From NCBI RefSeq assembly GCF_003287895.1, contig NZ_CP030280.1:102001-166000 (forward strand): a stretch of 64,000 nt of DNA, read 5' to 3'. This document shows, piece by piece, positions 27,368 through 35,335 of this stretch. A program made the translations under genes and the position numbers. Position 1 is the stretch's first letter, and each line of letters opens with the position of its first letter. A model generated the notes under the pieces. The model was not told the DNA's origin, searched no databases, and saw nothing but the letters and a program-made list of their open reading frames with translations. This DNA is from Blautia argi (GTDB lineage Bacteria > Bacillota > Clostridia > Lachnospirales > Lachnospiraceae).

Positions 27368-28915
27368 TTATAATTCGGGTTCCCGTGTCTTTTGTTTTTT
27401 GGGAACCTGGTTGTGGAGAATTGCTTCCACATTTTTGTCTACGGTTCTTAAATCTTGTGTCAGATCCTTTAGAGATCGGATGGATGATTTTTGCTGATCG
27501 ATCTGTTCCTGCAAGCTGGCTTTTTGTTCCTTCAATGTTTTGATAGGAAGCATCTTTCCATCTGGATAAAAAGATTTCAGCCAGTCACGGGCTTCTTCAT
27601 ATGCTTGAATTTCAGCGGTGTGTTCCTTTCGGAATCTGCCTTTGTTTTTCGCTTTTAAAAATTCGGTATAGATTGCTTTCTGTGCAAAATATTGTCCGGT
27701 GTAATGGATCTGCCGGTTGATGCTTTTCAAATCTGCATTCATTTCCATAAGCTGATCTGTTGCCTGATCTAACTGTTTTTGAGATTCGGAAAAGGCATTT
27801 TTTAATTCGGTTTGGGTATTGTACCCATGTTCTTGCACATAGATAATGGTATTTGCCATTTCCTGAAGATTGGATATTTTTACCCGATGAGCATATCCGG
27901 GACTTTGCATTGCTTTCACATTTTTCTGAAGATCTACTACCAACCGTAAATGCGATCTGACATAAAGAATGGTTATCGGACCTTTTCGTAAGAAGAGCTG
28001 TTCTAAATGTTCTTTGCCGTATTGAGTTCCCAAAGCCTTCTCTGTAATCCGTTTGTCCCGATCCGGATGGAGATAACGATATCTTCCTCTTTCCTCAATG
28101 ACGGAAATCTGATATTTTTCAAAAAGAAGAGATTGAAATTCCTGAAAGCTTTTAGAATGCGAACTGCATTCTTCGATGGCATTTCGGAGTTCCTGCTTCT
28201 GTGTCTGAAACATTGTGGCATTTGGTTTCAATCCATCTGCAATGATTTTTTTGTTTGTCTCTTCTAATTTTTTCTGCCCGGATTTTTGCGCCATATATTC
28301 AGCCTGTGTGATTTTTGTTTCAGCCGGAGAGAGAAGATCAACCTGATGAAGTTCCTCCTGGATGCACATATCCATAATTTCCTTTTTGAAATAATTCAGG
28401 AATTTATTTGTGGATCGGTGCTTATATCCGGCAATTTCTTCATGGGGCTTATCCATGTAACTCTGCCTTCTGACAGCTTCCTTACGGACGCTGTTGATCA
28501 CAATGTGCGTATGGATATTGCCAGAACCATTGTGACCATCGGTATGTGTCACGATAAGAGCCTGGTATCCGGGAAATATTTTTTTTGCAAGGTTTAAACA
28601 TAATTCCTGTGCCTTTTCCCCGGTTAGTCCACATTCTGATCTATCATCCGGATCAAAACTGATGATATAATGGTGACTTTTGATTTCAGATGATTTTTTG
28701 TTTTTATGAAATTTTGTATTTGTTAGACTACACTCCTTGTCAAAAGACATTGGATCACAGTTGAGACCATCCATGTAGAATTCATCTCTTAAAAGGCTTC
28801 GCCCCATTTCATCTTTTATCTTTTTTCCAGTGCTCTCATCATGTTGGAAAAGCAGATAATCAATGGCATTTGAATAGTTGGCATTTCTACTTTTGATGTG
28901 CTTTAGTATCGCCAT
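27368..28915 (-). CDS. Relaxase (MobP/MobA type)
   Basis: The protein of about 515 residues has a relaxase N-terminal domain with the metal-binding histidine motif HTHIVINSV (about residue 135) and an N-terminal FMDGLNC-like stretch. A long charged, partly coiled-coil C-terminal part with EQKASLQEQIDQQKSS follows. It should nick the element at oriT, stay covalently bound and lead the single strand into a recipient. ATG at 28915 was preferred over the GTG at 28924 because AGGTGA lies just before it. The start overlaps the end of the mobC-like gene. No type IV secretion genes are near, so it would need a helper element. Confidence 0.85.
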   Translation of the reverse strand: MAILKHIKSRNANYSNAIDYLLFQHDESTGKKIKDEMGRSLLRDEFYMDGLNCDPMSFDKECSLTNTKFHKNKKSSEIKSHHYIISFDPDDRSECGLTGEKAQELCLNLAKKIFPGYQALIVTHTDGHNGSGNIHTHIVINSVRKEAVRRQSYMDKPHEEIAGYKHRSTNKFLNYFKKEIMDMCIQEELHQVDLLSPAETKITQAEYMAQKSGQKKLEETNKKIIADGLKPNATMFQTQKQELRNAIEECSSHSKSFQEFQSLLFEKYQISVIEERGRYRYLHPDRDKRITEKALGTQYGKEHLEQLFLRKGPITILYVRSHLRLVVDLQKNVKAMQSPGYAHRVKISNLQEMANTIIYVQEHGYNTQTELKNAFSESQKQLDQATDQLMEMNADLKSINRQIHYTGQYFAQKAIYTEFLKAKNKGRFRKEHTAEIQAYEEARDWLKSFYPDGKMLPIKTLKEQKASLQEQIDQQKSSIRSLKDLTQDLRTVDKNVEAILHNQVPKKQKTREPEL

Positions 28916-29276
28916 GAAAATCACCTGCCATTTCTAATACTTTTTTTCGTAAGAAGAAGAGGTCGGAGATACATTGATGGATTTCATTTTCCATAGCCTG
29001 GGAATGAGTTCCACCGGTATTAAAATACTTGGCGATCTGGTTCAGATTGGAACCGATTTTGCCGTATTGCCCGACCAACTCCCGAAGCAATTTGATATCT
29101 GCAACAATTTCTACATTGTTATAAATCTTCTTTTCAGTTAGAAGCCTCCGTAAATATTCAGAACGGGTTGTGCCTAAAGAAGCACAGGCCTGATCTAATA
29201 TTGCTAGCTCCGTATCAGACAGCCGGACAGCAATAAAATTAGGATGTGATAATTCCGTTTGCTTTCTTCTTTTCAT
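28887..29276 (-). CDS. MobC-like relaxosome accessory protein
   Basis: From ATG 29276, preceded by GAAGGA, the protein has about 129 residues. It has an N-terminal ribbon-helix-helix DNA-binding part (FIAVRLSDTELAILDQAC, then GTTRSEYLRRLL) and a MobC-type C-terminal part containing GSNLNQIAKYFN. MobC proteins bind oriT and help the relaxase open the strands. It is transcribed away from the candidate oriT at 29310-29410. Confidence 0.8.
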   Translation of the reverse strand: MKRRKQTELSHPNFIAVRLSDTELAILDQACASLGTTRSEYLRRLLTEKKIYNNVEIVADIKLLRELVGQYGKIGSNLNQIAKYFNTGGTHSQAMENEIHQCISDLFFLRKKVLEMAGDFHGDTKAHQK

Positions 29277-29309
29277 GTTCCTTCTTCCATGCAGTCTTCC
29301 CATCATGCA

Positions 29310-29410
29310 GTGATGCCACTAATTAAGATATCGGCTGTCCCTTCCGATATAGAAATTAGTGATGCGTACACCTTTTGGTGGAAGCCAGTAGACGCAAAAG
29401 GTGCCTAAAT
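29310..29410. other. Candidate origin of transfer (oriT)
   Basis: Upstream of mobC are two nested inverted repeats. CACTAATT (29317) pairs with AATTAGTG (about 29354-29361), with an inner GATATCGG/CCGATAT pair, and CACCTTTTG pairs with CAAAAGGTG (about 29370-29404). The place, between the mobilization genes and the cargo, and the hairpin pattern are typical of oriT. The nick site cannot be read. The rest of 29411-29641 shows only a likely promoter for the next gene. Confidence 0.45.
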
Positions 29411-29641
29411 CTTCGAGGGTATGGGGAAACGAAATCTCCATCAAGATGAAATCCCGTAAGGTTAACGGAGGCAGAAATGCCATAACGTTAAACACGGGTG
29501 GATCTTGCTCTTGAAAGATTAACCCTCTCATATAACGAAAGGCTCAGGGCAGAAAATACAGGGTGAGATAGAAAAAAAGTAAAAAAACTGCTATACTACA
29601 ATTCAGAACAAAGCAAAAAAAACGATTTTGAGAATAGAGGT

Positions 29642-30061
29642 ATGAAGAAAATGGTAAAACCAATTATGAAAGATATATTTTTTCTGGGACAAAAATCTGA
29701 ACCGGCAACAAAAGCCGATCTTCAAGTTGGAAAAGATTTAATGGATACGTTAGCTGCGAACCGTGAGGGATGTGTTGGAATGGCAGCGAATATGATCGGT
29801 GTGAAAAAAAGTGTCATTATTGTAAATATGGGATTCGTAGATGTGGTAATGTTTAATCCTGTATTGGTAAGAAAAGAATCACCTTATGAAACTGAAGAAG
29901 GATGCTTATCTCTTACAGGAGTGCGTAAGACAACGAGATATCAGATGATAGAAGTTGAATATCTGGATATGAATTGGAAGAAACAGAAATTGAAACTTGA
30001 CGGTTGGACCGCACAGATTTGTCAGCATGAGCTGGATCATTTGGAGGGCATACTGATTTAA
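29642..30061 (+). CDS. Peptide deformylase-like protein
   Basis: The 139-residue protein has the three deformylase motifs in modified form: GCVGMAANMIG (usual GxGxAAxQ, so the glutamine is replaced by methionine), EEGCLSLTG with the metal-binding Cys, and QHELDHLEGIL with the two metal-binding His and catalytic Glu. It should remove formyl groups from new proteins, though the changed first motif may reduce activity or alter the substrate. It lies within the mobile element and may be accessory cargo. Resistance to deformylase inhibitors is a speculative benefit. Confidence 0.75.
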   Translation: MKKMVKPIMKDIFFLGQKSEPATKADLQVGKDLMDTLAANREGCVGMAANMIGVKKSVIIVNMGFVDVVMFNPVLVRKESPYETEEGCLSLTGVRKTTRYQMIEVEYLDMNWKKQKLKLDGWTAQICQHELDHLEGILI

Positions 30062-30091
30062 GCCGAGAGAAATTTACAGGAGTGATACTTT

Positions 30092-30364
30092 ATGGGAACG
30101 GAAAGAACAGATGAATTATATAAGGTTTTACTTACCAAAGGATATCCGAAAGAACTTTGTGCAGAAATAGCCTATAAGAATCTGAATACAGATTATACAG
30201 CGACCAGGATGTTGGGATACTTGTATCGTTACACAGAGCCTAGACTGGAAGATGTGATAGATGAAATGATTGCAATCCTAAGTGACCGGGAAGAAATCAT
30301 AAAGAAAAAAGAAATGGAGCAGGCGCAGGCTGTTATAAATGAGATTTATAGAAATGGATTATAA
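30092..30364 (+). CDS. Small helical protein following the deformylase
   Basis: This 90-residue charged, all-helical protein starts with MGTERTDELYKVLLTKGYPK and contains YTATRMLGYLYRY. I do not recognise a family. It is preceded by AGGAG, lies 31 bases after the deformylase gene, and the two are probably one operon ended by the hairpin at 30391-30459. Confidence 0.55.
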   Translation: MGTERTDELYKVLLTKGYPKELCAEIAYKNLNTDYTATRMLGYLYRYTEPRLEDVIDEMIAILSDREEIIKKKEMEQAQAVINEIYRNGL

Positions 30365-30390
30365 ATTTTTTTATTAGTCACCCTGTAAAA

Positions 30391-30459
30391 ATCCTCTTTT
30401 TCCTTTCGTTATATAGAAGGATCTTTTCCTTCCTATATGAAAGAAGAAAGAGGGTTTTT
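30391..30459 (+). terminator. Long hairpin ending in T residues before the recombinase gene
   Basis: CCTCTTTTTCCTTTC and TATATAGAAGGA on the left pair with TCCTTCCTATATGAAAG and AAAGAGGG on the right, with small bulges, and TTTTTT follows. It can terminate the deformylase operon. It also buries AGAGGG, the only ribosome-binding site for the recombinase at 30463, inside the stem. Confidence 0.6.
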
Positions 30460-30462
30460 TAT

Positions 30463-31476
30463 ATGTCAGAAAAAAGATGTTATACCGTAAAAGAGATTCA
30501 GGAGATTTTAGATGTAAGCCGCCCGACGGTCTATGCATTATTAAAGGCAATCAAATGGGAGATGATAGAAAAAAATCCTTGTACCTATGCAACGGTGCCG
30601 AAACATAAATCGCAGAAACGGGAAATCTGGACAGCAGAAACTTTAATGTATGCAATGGATGTCTGTGAAGATGAACGGTTGAAGCTGGCAATTAATCTGT
30701 CATTTTCCTGTTCCCTACGATTAGGGGAATTGCTTGGTTTGACCTGGGACTGTGTAGATATTTCTCCGGAAGCAATCGAAGAGAATCGAGCTTATGTTTA
30801 TATCAATAAGGAAACACAACGGGTAACAAAGGAAACTCTGAAAAATCTGGAAGGGAAAGATGTGTTGCTGGTTTTTCCTTCGCAGCATAAAACCAACAAA
30901 ACTGTTCAGATTTTGAAAACACCAAAGACAGAGAGCAGTATCCGTAAGGTATTTCTTCCAAAGAGTGTTGCAAATATGTTGGTTGAATGGAAAGCGGAGC
31001 AGGACGAAGTAAAAGAAGTCTTAGGCGAGGAATATATAGATTATAATCTGGTGATGGCAACGACATTTGGAAATCCCATTGGTACCGGAGCAATCCGGGG
31101 ACAATTAAATAAACTGATCGAAGAATATAATCTTCCGCCGGTTGTCTTTCATAGTTTGAGACATAGCAGCGTGACATATAAATTAAAACTGAATGGCGGA
31201 GATATCAAAGCGGTTCAAGGGGATTCCGGGCATTCACAAGTGGATATGGTAACAGATGTGTATTCCCATATTATTGATGAGGATCGAAGACGAAACGCAG
31301 AATTATTTGAGGAAGCCTTCTATGAAAAGAAAAATCTGGATCCAAAGATGCGAGATGAAACAGCAACTCAGACAGTAGATGTACCAGAAGATGTAGATGC
31401 AGAGCTTCTTGCAAAAGTATTGGCAAATCCGGAAATGAAAGCATTGCTGGCATCACTGGCGAAGGCAATGAAGTAA
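30463..31476 (+). CDS. Excisionase-integrase fusion (truncated tyrosine recombinase)
   Basis: The first 26 or so residues, YTVKEIQEILDVSRPTVYAL, look like the helix-turn-helix of an excisionase. The rest, from KWEMIEKNP on, is the catalytic half of a Tn1549/Tn916-type integrase. Catalytic residues are present: Arg near 86 in CSLRLGEL, HSLRH near 229-233, His near 257 in GHSQVDM and Tyr near 267 in VYSHI. The integrase arm-binding and core-binding domains, about 180 residues, are missing. An internal deletion that fused xis to int in frame is the simplest explanation. DNA binding is probably impaired; excision of the element is doubtful. Confidence 0.75.
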   Translation: MSEKRCYTVKEIQEILDVSRPTVYALLKAIKWEMIEKNPCTYATVPKHKSQKREIWTAETLMYAMDVCEDERLKLAINLSFSCSLRLGELLGLTWDCVDISPEAIEENRAYVYINKETQRVTKETLKNLEGKDVLLVFPSQHKTNKTVQILKTPKTESSIRKVFLPKSVANMLVEWKAEQDEVKEVLGEEYIDYNLVMATTFGNPIGTGAIRGQLNKLIEEYNLPPVVFHSLRHSSVTYKLKLNGGDIKAVQGDSGHSQVDMVTDVYSHIIDEDRRRNAELFEEAFYEKKNLDPKMRDETATQTVDVPEDVDAELLAKVLANPEMKALLASLAKAMK

Positions 31477-31534
31477 TGAAAAATAGTGAAAAAATAGTGA
31501 AATTTTAGTGGGAAAATTCGATGTGCAGAATTTT
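31471..31534. repeat. Short direct repeats and palindrome after the recombinase
   Basis: AATAGTGAAA occurs twice, with a third TTTAGTGGGAAA variant (31483-31515), followed by the palindrome AAAATTC-8 bases-GAATTTT (31513-31534). Repeats next to integrase genes can be arm-type binding sites near an element end, so the right end of the mobilizable element may lie here. Confidence 0.35.
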
Positions 31535-31680
31535 CAACAAGTCAAAAACACAAAATAGAATTCAAAGAAACGAATAAAAAATTCGGAAACAGAGAAAAAT
31601 ATTGAAGAAACTGATGCTTTGTGGTATCGTTATAGCATAACATATAGTGTGGAATGATGGTTGTAAGGAGAAGAATAAAG

Positions 31681-33075
31681 ATGAGAAGGCCGATTGTTCG
31701 TTTGTCATCGTTGCAGTTGACAAATATTAAAAATGTAAAAAAAGGCACTATATATATGCCGAATACTGTAAACAAAATTTTATCAGCAGATAAAGCAGAA
31801 ATACTTGGGATTTACGGACAAAATGGTTCAGGAAAAACAGCAATTGTGGATGCCTTGTATTTTTTACAAAAAGTAATGATAGGGGTCGATCTGGATCAGT
31901 CATTAGAAGATTACATGGACATGGATTCCGATATTGCTGAAATTTTTGCAGATTTCAATATTTTTATGGACGGTATTGTGTTTGAAATAGGATACAGATT
32001 AAGTCTTAGCAGAGAAGAAAAAGAAGTTATTATCAGTCGGGAAACATTGAGCGCTGCAAAGAATGAAAATGGAATCAGAACAAATAAGACTGTATTTATG
32101 GATTACCAAAGAGATCAAGCGAATGTCATTTTTAAACCACAAAAAAGACTGGATGAAATACTGGAAGAAAATAAAGAAATAAAAACAGATTTGATTGTAG
32201 CGCGTAAAATGGCAGAAAAAAGTAATTGCTCTTATATTTTTGGTGAAAGCAGTCGGGAAATATTCTGCAGAGAATATAAAAATGGATTTCAACAATTTTC
32301 GGTTATTATTTCTTCTTTGTTTGAATTTGCTTTGAAAGATTTATTTGTGATTCGGAATACCCATTCAGGAGTGATTTCCGCTAATTTTGTCTTGCCGATG
32401 GCATTTCGGATTGAAAATGATAACATGGGGGCAAAAGGGGATTTTACGGTATCTTTGACAGAACCGATCTTGGTGGACGAGGAAAGGAAAAATCTGTTAG
32501 AGACAATTGTTGAACAGATTAATATTGTGTTATACACAATCATTCCGGGATTGCAGGTAACGATTAAAAATTACGGGAAACAGTCATTGGATAATGGAGA
32601 AGAAGGATGGAAGCTGGAACTAATGTCAAAGAGAGAGAGCATGCAAGAGATTCCGATTAGAATGGAGTCGGAAGGAATTATTAAAATCATTTCCATTCTG
32701 AATGCACTTATACAGGCATTTGGAAATCCTTCGATTTGCCTTGTGATTGACGAGCTTGATTCTGGAATTTTTGAATATATGTTGGGAGAGCTGCTTGATA
32801 TTTTCAAAAAGAGTGCAAAAGGACAATTGATCTTCACTTCACATAATCTTCGGGCACTTGAAATGATTGATAAGGAAAGCATTATGTTCTCTACTACGAA
32901 TCCAAATAATCGTTATATCCATATGAAGAACGTAAGGGAAAGCAACAACCTTCGCAATATGTATATCAGAAGCATTACATTGGGCGGTCAATCAGAACAA
33001 ATTTATGAAGAAACCGATAGTTTGAAAATTGCCAGAGCATTTAGAAAAGCAGGGCGGGGTGTTCGCGGTGAATGA
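31681..33075 (+). CDS. AAA/ABC-type ATPase of a two-gene defence-like system
   Basis: The 464-residue protein has a Walker A motif GQNGSGKTAIVDAL (about residue 46), a large insertion and a Walker B motif CLVIDELDSGIFEYML with a following TSHN switch histidine. This is the AAA_15/AAA_21 arrangement of RloA, AbiLi and OLD-type ATPases. ATG 31681 was chosen because AAGGAGA precedes it. The next gene, a TOPRIM-like protein, overlaps by 8 bases, so the two form a unit. Such pairs (AbiL, RloAB, PARIS-like) block phage by activating the nuclease partner. No phage test is implied by the sequence; the role is inferred from family and context. Confidence 0.8.
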   Translation: MRRPIVRLSSLQLTNIKNVKKGTIYMPNTVNKILSADKAEILGIYGQNGSGKTAIVDALYFLQKVMIGVDLDQSLEDYMDMDSDIAEIFADFNIFMDGIVFEIGYRLSLSREEKEVIISRETLSAAKNENGIRTNKTVFMDYQRDQANVIFKPQKRLDEILEENKEIKTDLIVARKMAEKSNCSYIFGESSREIFCREYKNGFQQFSVIISSLFEFALKDLFVIRNTHSGVISANFVLPMAFRIENDNMGAKGDFTVSLTEPILVDEERKNLLETIVEQINIVLYTIIPGLQVTIKNYGKQSLDNGEEGWKLELMSKRESMQEIPIRMESEGIIKIISILNALIQAFGNPSICLVIDELDSGIFEYMLGELLDIFKKSAKGQLIFTSHNLRALEMIDKESIMFSTTNPNNRYIHMKNVRESNNLRNMYIRSITLGGQSEQIYEETDSLKIARAFRKAGRGVRGE

Positions 33076-33742
33076 GAAAAAAGTAATTGCAGTTATTGTA
33101 GAAGGACCGAGTGATGAAGCTGCATTGGGTTCCATTTTAAAAGAATATTTTTCAAGTGCAGAAATTCAGTTTGTGGTAGTTCATGGAGATATCACGACAA
33201 AGGATTATACATCAACTGATAATATACTTTCCAAGATTAACAACTTAATTGAATCAGTAAAACAAAAATACGGGTATAAAAGAGAGGACTTTTTAAAAAT
33301 CATACACATTGTTGATATGGATGGAGCCTTTTGTGATGATGCGATTGTGGAAAAAGATGTTGAGGGAGTCAGATATTATCTGAATCGTATAGAGACGAAA
33401 TATCCGGATTATTTAATCCGAAAGCATACTCAAAAAGCAGAAATATTATCAAAATTATATTCTTCCGGGAAAATCAATGGTGTCAGTTATAGAATCTATT
33501 TTAATTCCTGTAATTTGGAGCATGTTCTTTTTAATGAATTGAAAGATTTTACAGATGATGAAAAGGCAGATATGGCTGATGATTTTGCAGAAAAGTATGA
33601 AGGAAAAGTAGAGGATTTTGTTGAATTTATTTCTCAAGATGATTTAATTGCTCCGGGTACTTTTAAACAGACCTGGCAATTTATTGAAAAGGAAAAACAT
33701 TCATTAGAAAGATTCACGAATATGCATTTGATTTTTAAGTGA
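33068..33742 (+). CDS. TOPRIM/RloB-like effector partner of the ATPase
   Basis: The GTG at 33068 overlaps the ATPase stop region and gives about 224 residues. The N-terminus has AVIVEGPSDEAALGSIL, with the acidic residue of a TOPRIM motif, followed by IIHIVDMDGAF, the DxD part. The rest resembles RloB/AbiLii or DUF4435-type proteins, including a CNLEHVLFNEL stretch. TOPRIM effectors cut nucleic acids, in some systems tRNA. An alternative GTG lies at 33059. Overlap with the ATPase indicates translational coupling. Confidence 0.7.
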   Translation: MNEKKVIAVIVEGPSDEAALGSILKEYFSSAEIQFVVVHGDITTKDYTSTDNILSKINNLIESVKQKYGYKREDFLKIIHIVDMDGAFCDDAIVEKDVEGVRYYLNRIETKYPDYLIRKHTQKAEILSKLYSSGKINGVSYRIYFNSCNLEHVLFNELKDFTDDEKADMADDFAEKYEGKVEDFVEFISQDDLIAPGTFKQTWQFIEKEKHSLERFTNMHLIFK

Positions 33743-33842
33743 TAAATTACTAATCTAGCACAACGAGTTAATTTAGGTTTATATATTTGAAACAGCAGTT
33801 TTTATCCAACTATTGAAAGTTTCATCCAGAATGGGGTGTAAT

Positions 33843-33917
33843 ATGGACGAAAGAATAAAGGAATGGATGATAACCCTTATGAAAGAACTGGTACCGATTG
33901 CCGGAGAATTTGTCTAA
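33843..33917 (+). pseudogene. Remnant ending in a DUF4869 tail
   Basis: A 24-codon frame ends in MKELVPIAGEFV, which is identical to the C-terminus of the DUF4869 protein at 35477-35915; the DNA match runs past the stop codon into CGGAG. The first 12 codons are unrelated. This is a leftover of an earlier DUF4869 gene whose body has been lost. Confidence 0.55.
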
Positions 33918-33931
33918 CGGAGAAAATTATT

Positions 33932-34372
33932 ATGTTAAAAATATATTTAGGGAATATGGAGAAAGCGATTTATCATCCTCCGACTTATTTCGATAATCGA
34001 TATGAGGATGAATGGATTACAAACGAATTATCAATCAGAATGATTAAAGCTGTAGATAAGTCAGATGTGATAAGTTCTCATCTGATACAAAGCCCGGTAT
34101 TAGGACCGATTTCCATAAAAGAACTGTCAGGTTCTGTAAAGACATTGATGCTGATGGCATTTGACTAATCTGGAAAAGTGTTTAATGCGTCTGTATGTGG
34201 AGATGATTGTGCAAAATGGATTCTATCTATAGCAAAGACAAAAGATTTAACAATAAATTTGAGACATATTATGCATTTTGGAGATGAGGATTTTGAAATA
34301 GAAATTCTCAATACAGGTGATATTATTCATAATATGTTGGAATATGTTGATATTGCTGGAGAGTATGTTTAA
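33932..34372 (+). pseudogene. DUF4869 protein, first copy, with internal stop codon
   Basis: The product would have about 146 residues: MLKIYLGNMEKAIYHPPTYF at the start, then DEWITNELSIRMI, PVLGPISIKELSGSVKTL and CGDDCAKWILSI, ending VDIAGEYV. The family is recognised as DUF4869. A TAA at 34166-34168 interrupts the frame (MAFD-stop-SGKVFNAS) with no shift of frame before or after, so one base change would restore it. The function of DUF4869 is unknown. It lies in a row of DUF4869 pieces next to a P-loop ATPase gene. Confidence 0.65.
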
Positions 34373-34518
34373 ATCAAGTAAATGCCTGAAAAACACTAAA
34401 TACACTAAATACACTTATATTTTTGGATGCCAATATGTTTAATATACCACAGGGATTATTATGGAATGGGTTTAGTGACAGATATCTTAGTGAGGAAAGA
34501 AATCGGCGGTCATAAAAA

Positions 34519-34542
34519 TTTTTTCAAGAGTACTTGAAAAAA
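34519..34542. terminator. Symmetrical A/T-flanked hairpin
   Basis: TTTTTTCAAG-AGTA-CTTGAAAAAA is a perfect inverted repeat. It could act as a weak terminator on both strands and insulates the toxin-antitoxin promoter from the decayed gene upstream. The other bases of 34373-34586 hold only short ACTAAATAC repeats. Confidence 0.4.
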
Positions 34543-34586
34543 GATTGATATCTGATAGAATGTAATTAGAGATATATGCAATATTC

Positions 34587-34615
34587 TTACGATATTGCAT
34601 ATACTAGATTAGAAT
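34587..34615 (+). promoter_or_regulatory. Promoter of the antitoxin RNA
   Basis: TTACGA (34587-34592), a 17-base spacer and TAGAAT (34610-34615) form a good sigma-A promoter. Transcription would start about 7 bases later, just before the first repeat at 34629. Confidence 0.6.
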
Positions 34616-34628
34616 GATGTAATCATTT

Positions 34629-34742
34629 CGGAGAGCTCCTGCCGTTTAAGTGGAGGGTTTAACAACCGGAGAGTTCCTGCCGTTTAAGTGGAAGGTTTAA
34701 CAACCGGAGAGCTCCTGCCGTTTAAGTGGAGAGTTTAACAAC
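34629..34742 (+). ncRNA. Type III antitoxin RNA, three 38-bp tandem repeats
   Basis: Three adjoining repeats of exactly 38 bp (34629-34666, 34667-34704, 34705-34742) share CTGCCGTTTAAGTGGA and end in GTTTAACAAC; only a few bases vary. They are non-coding, follow a promoter and precede a terminator and a ToxN/AbiQ-like gene. This is the layout of type III antitoxins, in which the toxin nuclease cuts the repeat RNA into units that fold as pseudoknots and inhibit it in a ring. The repeat number and length are within the range of known systems. Confidence 0.85.
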
Positions 34743-34744
34743 AA

Positions 34745-34772
34745 GAGGCATCCACGGATGCTTCTTTTTTTT
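34745..34772 (+). terminator. Attenuating terminator between antitoxin RNA and toxin
   Basis: GAGGCATC-CACG-GATGCTTC (34745-34764) is an 8-bp stem with a 4-base loop, followed by eight T. Type III systems use such a leaky terminator to keep antitoxin RNA in excess over toxin mRNA. Confidence 0.85.
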
Positions 34773-34790
34773 AGAAAGGACAAATTAATT

Positions 34791-35333
34791 ATGCGATTAT
34801 ATAGCATTTCAGATGAATACATTAACTATATTAGGAAGAAATTTCCAAGAGTATATTCAAATAAGGAAGATACACGTATACATACAAGAAAGTATTTGGG
34901 GGCTGTTATTGAGATAGAAACACATAAATATTACATACCGCTATCTTCTCCGAAGGACAAGCATGATTATATCATGGTGGGTGGAAAGAAAACTATTCGA
35001 AAAGATTCTCTTATTGTTATGAGAATAGTAGCAGGTACTGGGGAGAAAAAGGAATTGAAGGGTACATTACAGATTGGAACGATGATACCAGTTCCAGACG
35101 AAGCACTTGAACTCTACGATGTGGGAAATGAACCAGATAAGGCATACAAGGATCTTATCAACGAAGAGATCATTTATATTCGTAAAAATGAGAAGAAGAT
35201 AATAAAGAATGCGAAAGTACTTTATAGTAAAAGAAAATCGGGTGATGAAAATAGGGTGGTACAGAGTTGCCTTGATTTTGTAGCATTAGAAAAAGAATGT
35301 GATAATTGGAAAAGTAGTTCGTATGGAGGTTGA
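34791..35333 (+). CDS. ToxN/AbiQ-family type III toxin endoribonuclease
   Basis: The 180-residue protein begins MRLYSISDEYINYIRK and has the family core YLGAVIEIETHKYYIPLSSP followed by KDKHDY, then LQIGTMIPVPDEAL and a C-terminal helix pair. The S-S-P-K-x-K-H stretch corresponds to the active-site loop of ToxN/AbiQ endoribonucleases, which cut RNA and cause growth arrest or abort phage infection. ATG 34791 is used because AGAAAGGA precedes it; the in-frame ATG at 34758 lies inside the terminator. It directly follows the antitoxin repeats. Confidence 0.85.
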   Translation: MRLYSISDEYINYIRKKFPRVYSNKEDTRIHTRKYLGAVIEIETHKYYIPLSSPKDKHDYIMVGGKKTIRKDSLIVMRIVAGTGEKKELKGTLQIGTMIPVPDEALELYDVGNEPDKAYKDLINEEIIYIRKNEKKIIKNAKVLYSKRKSGDENRVVQSCLDFVALEKECDNWKSSSYGG

Positions 35334-35335
35334 TT

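Noticed and set aside
30092..30364. The 90-residue protein as an antitoxin for the deformylase
   Set aside because: There is no toxin signature and the gene order (enzyme first) is not typical. It is only an unknown partner.
34629..34742. Repeats first read as a small CRISPR array
   Set aside because: The three 38-bp units adjoin without spacers, there is no cas gene, and a terminator and ToxN-like gene follow directly.
34758..34790. Upstream ATG (34758) as the toxin start
   Set aside because: It lies within the terminator stem and T run, whereas ATG 34791 has a proper ribosome site and matches the family start.
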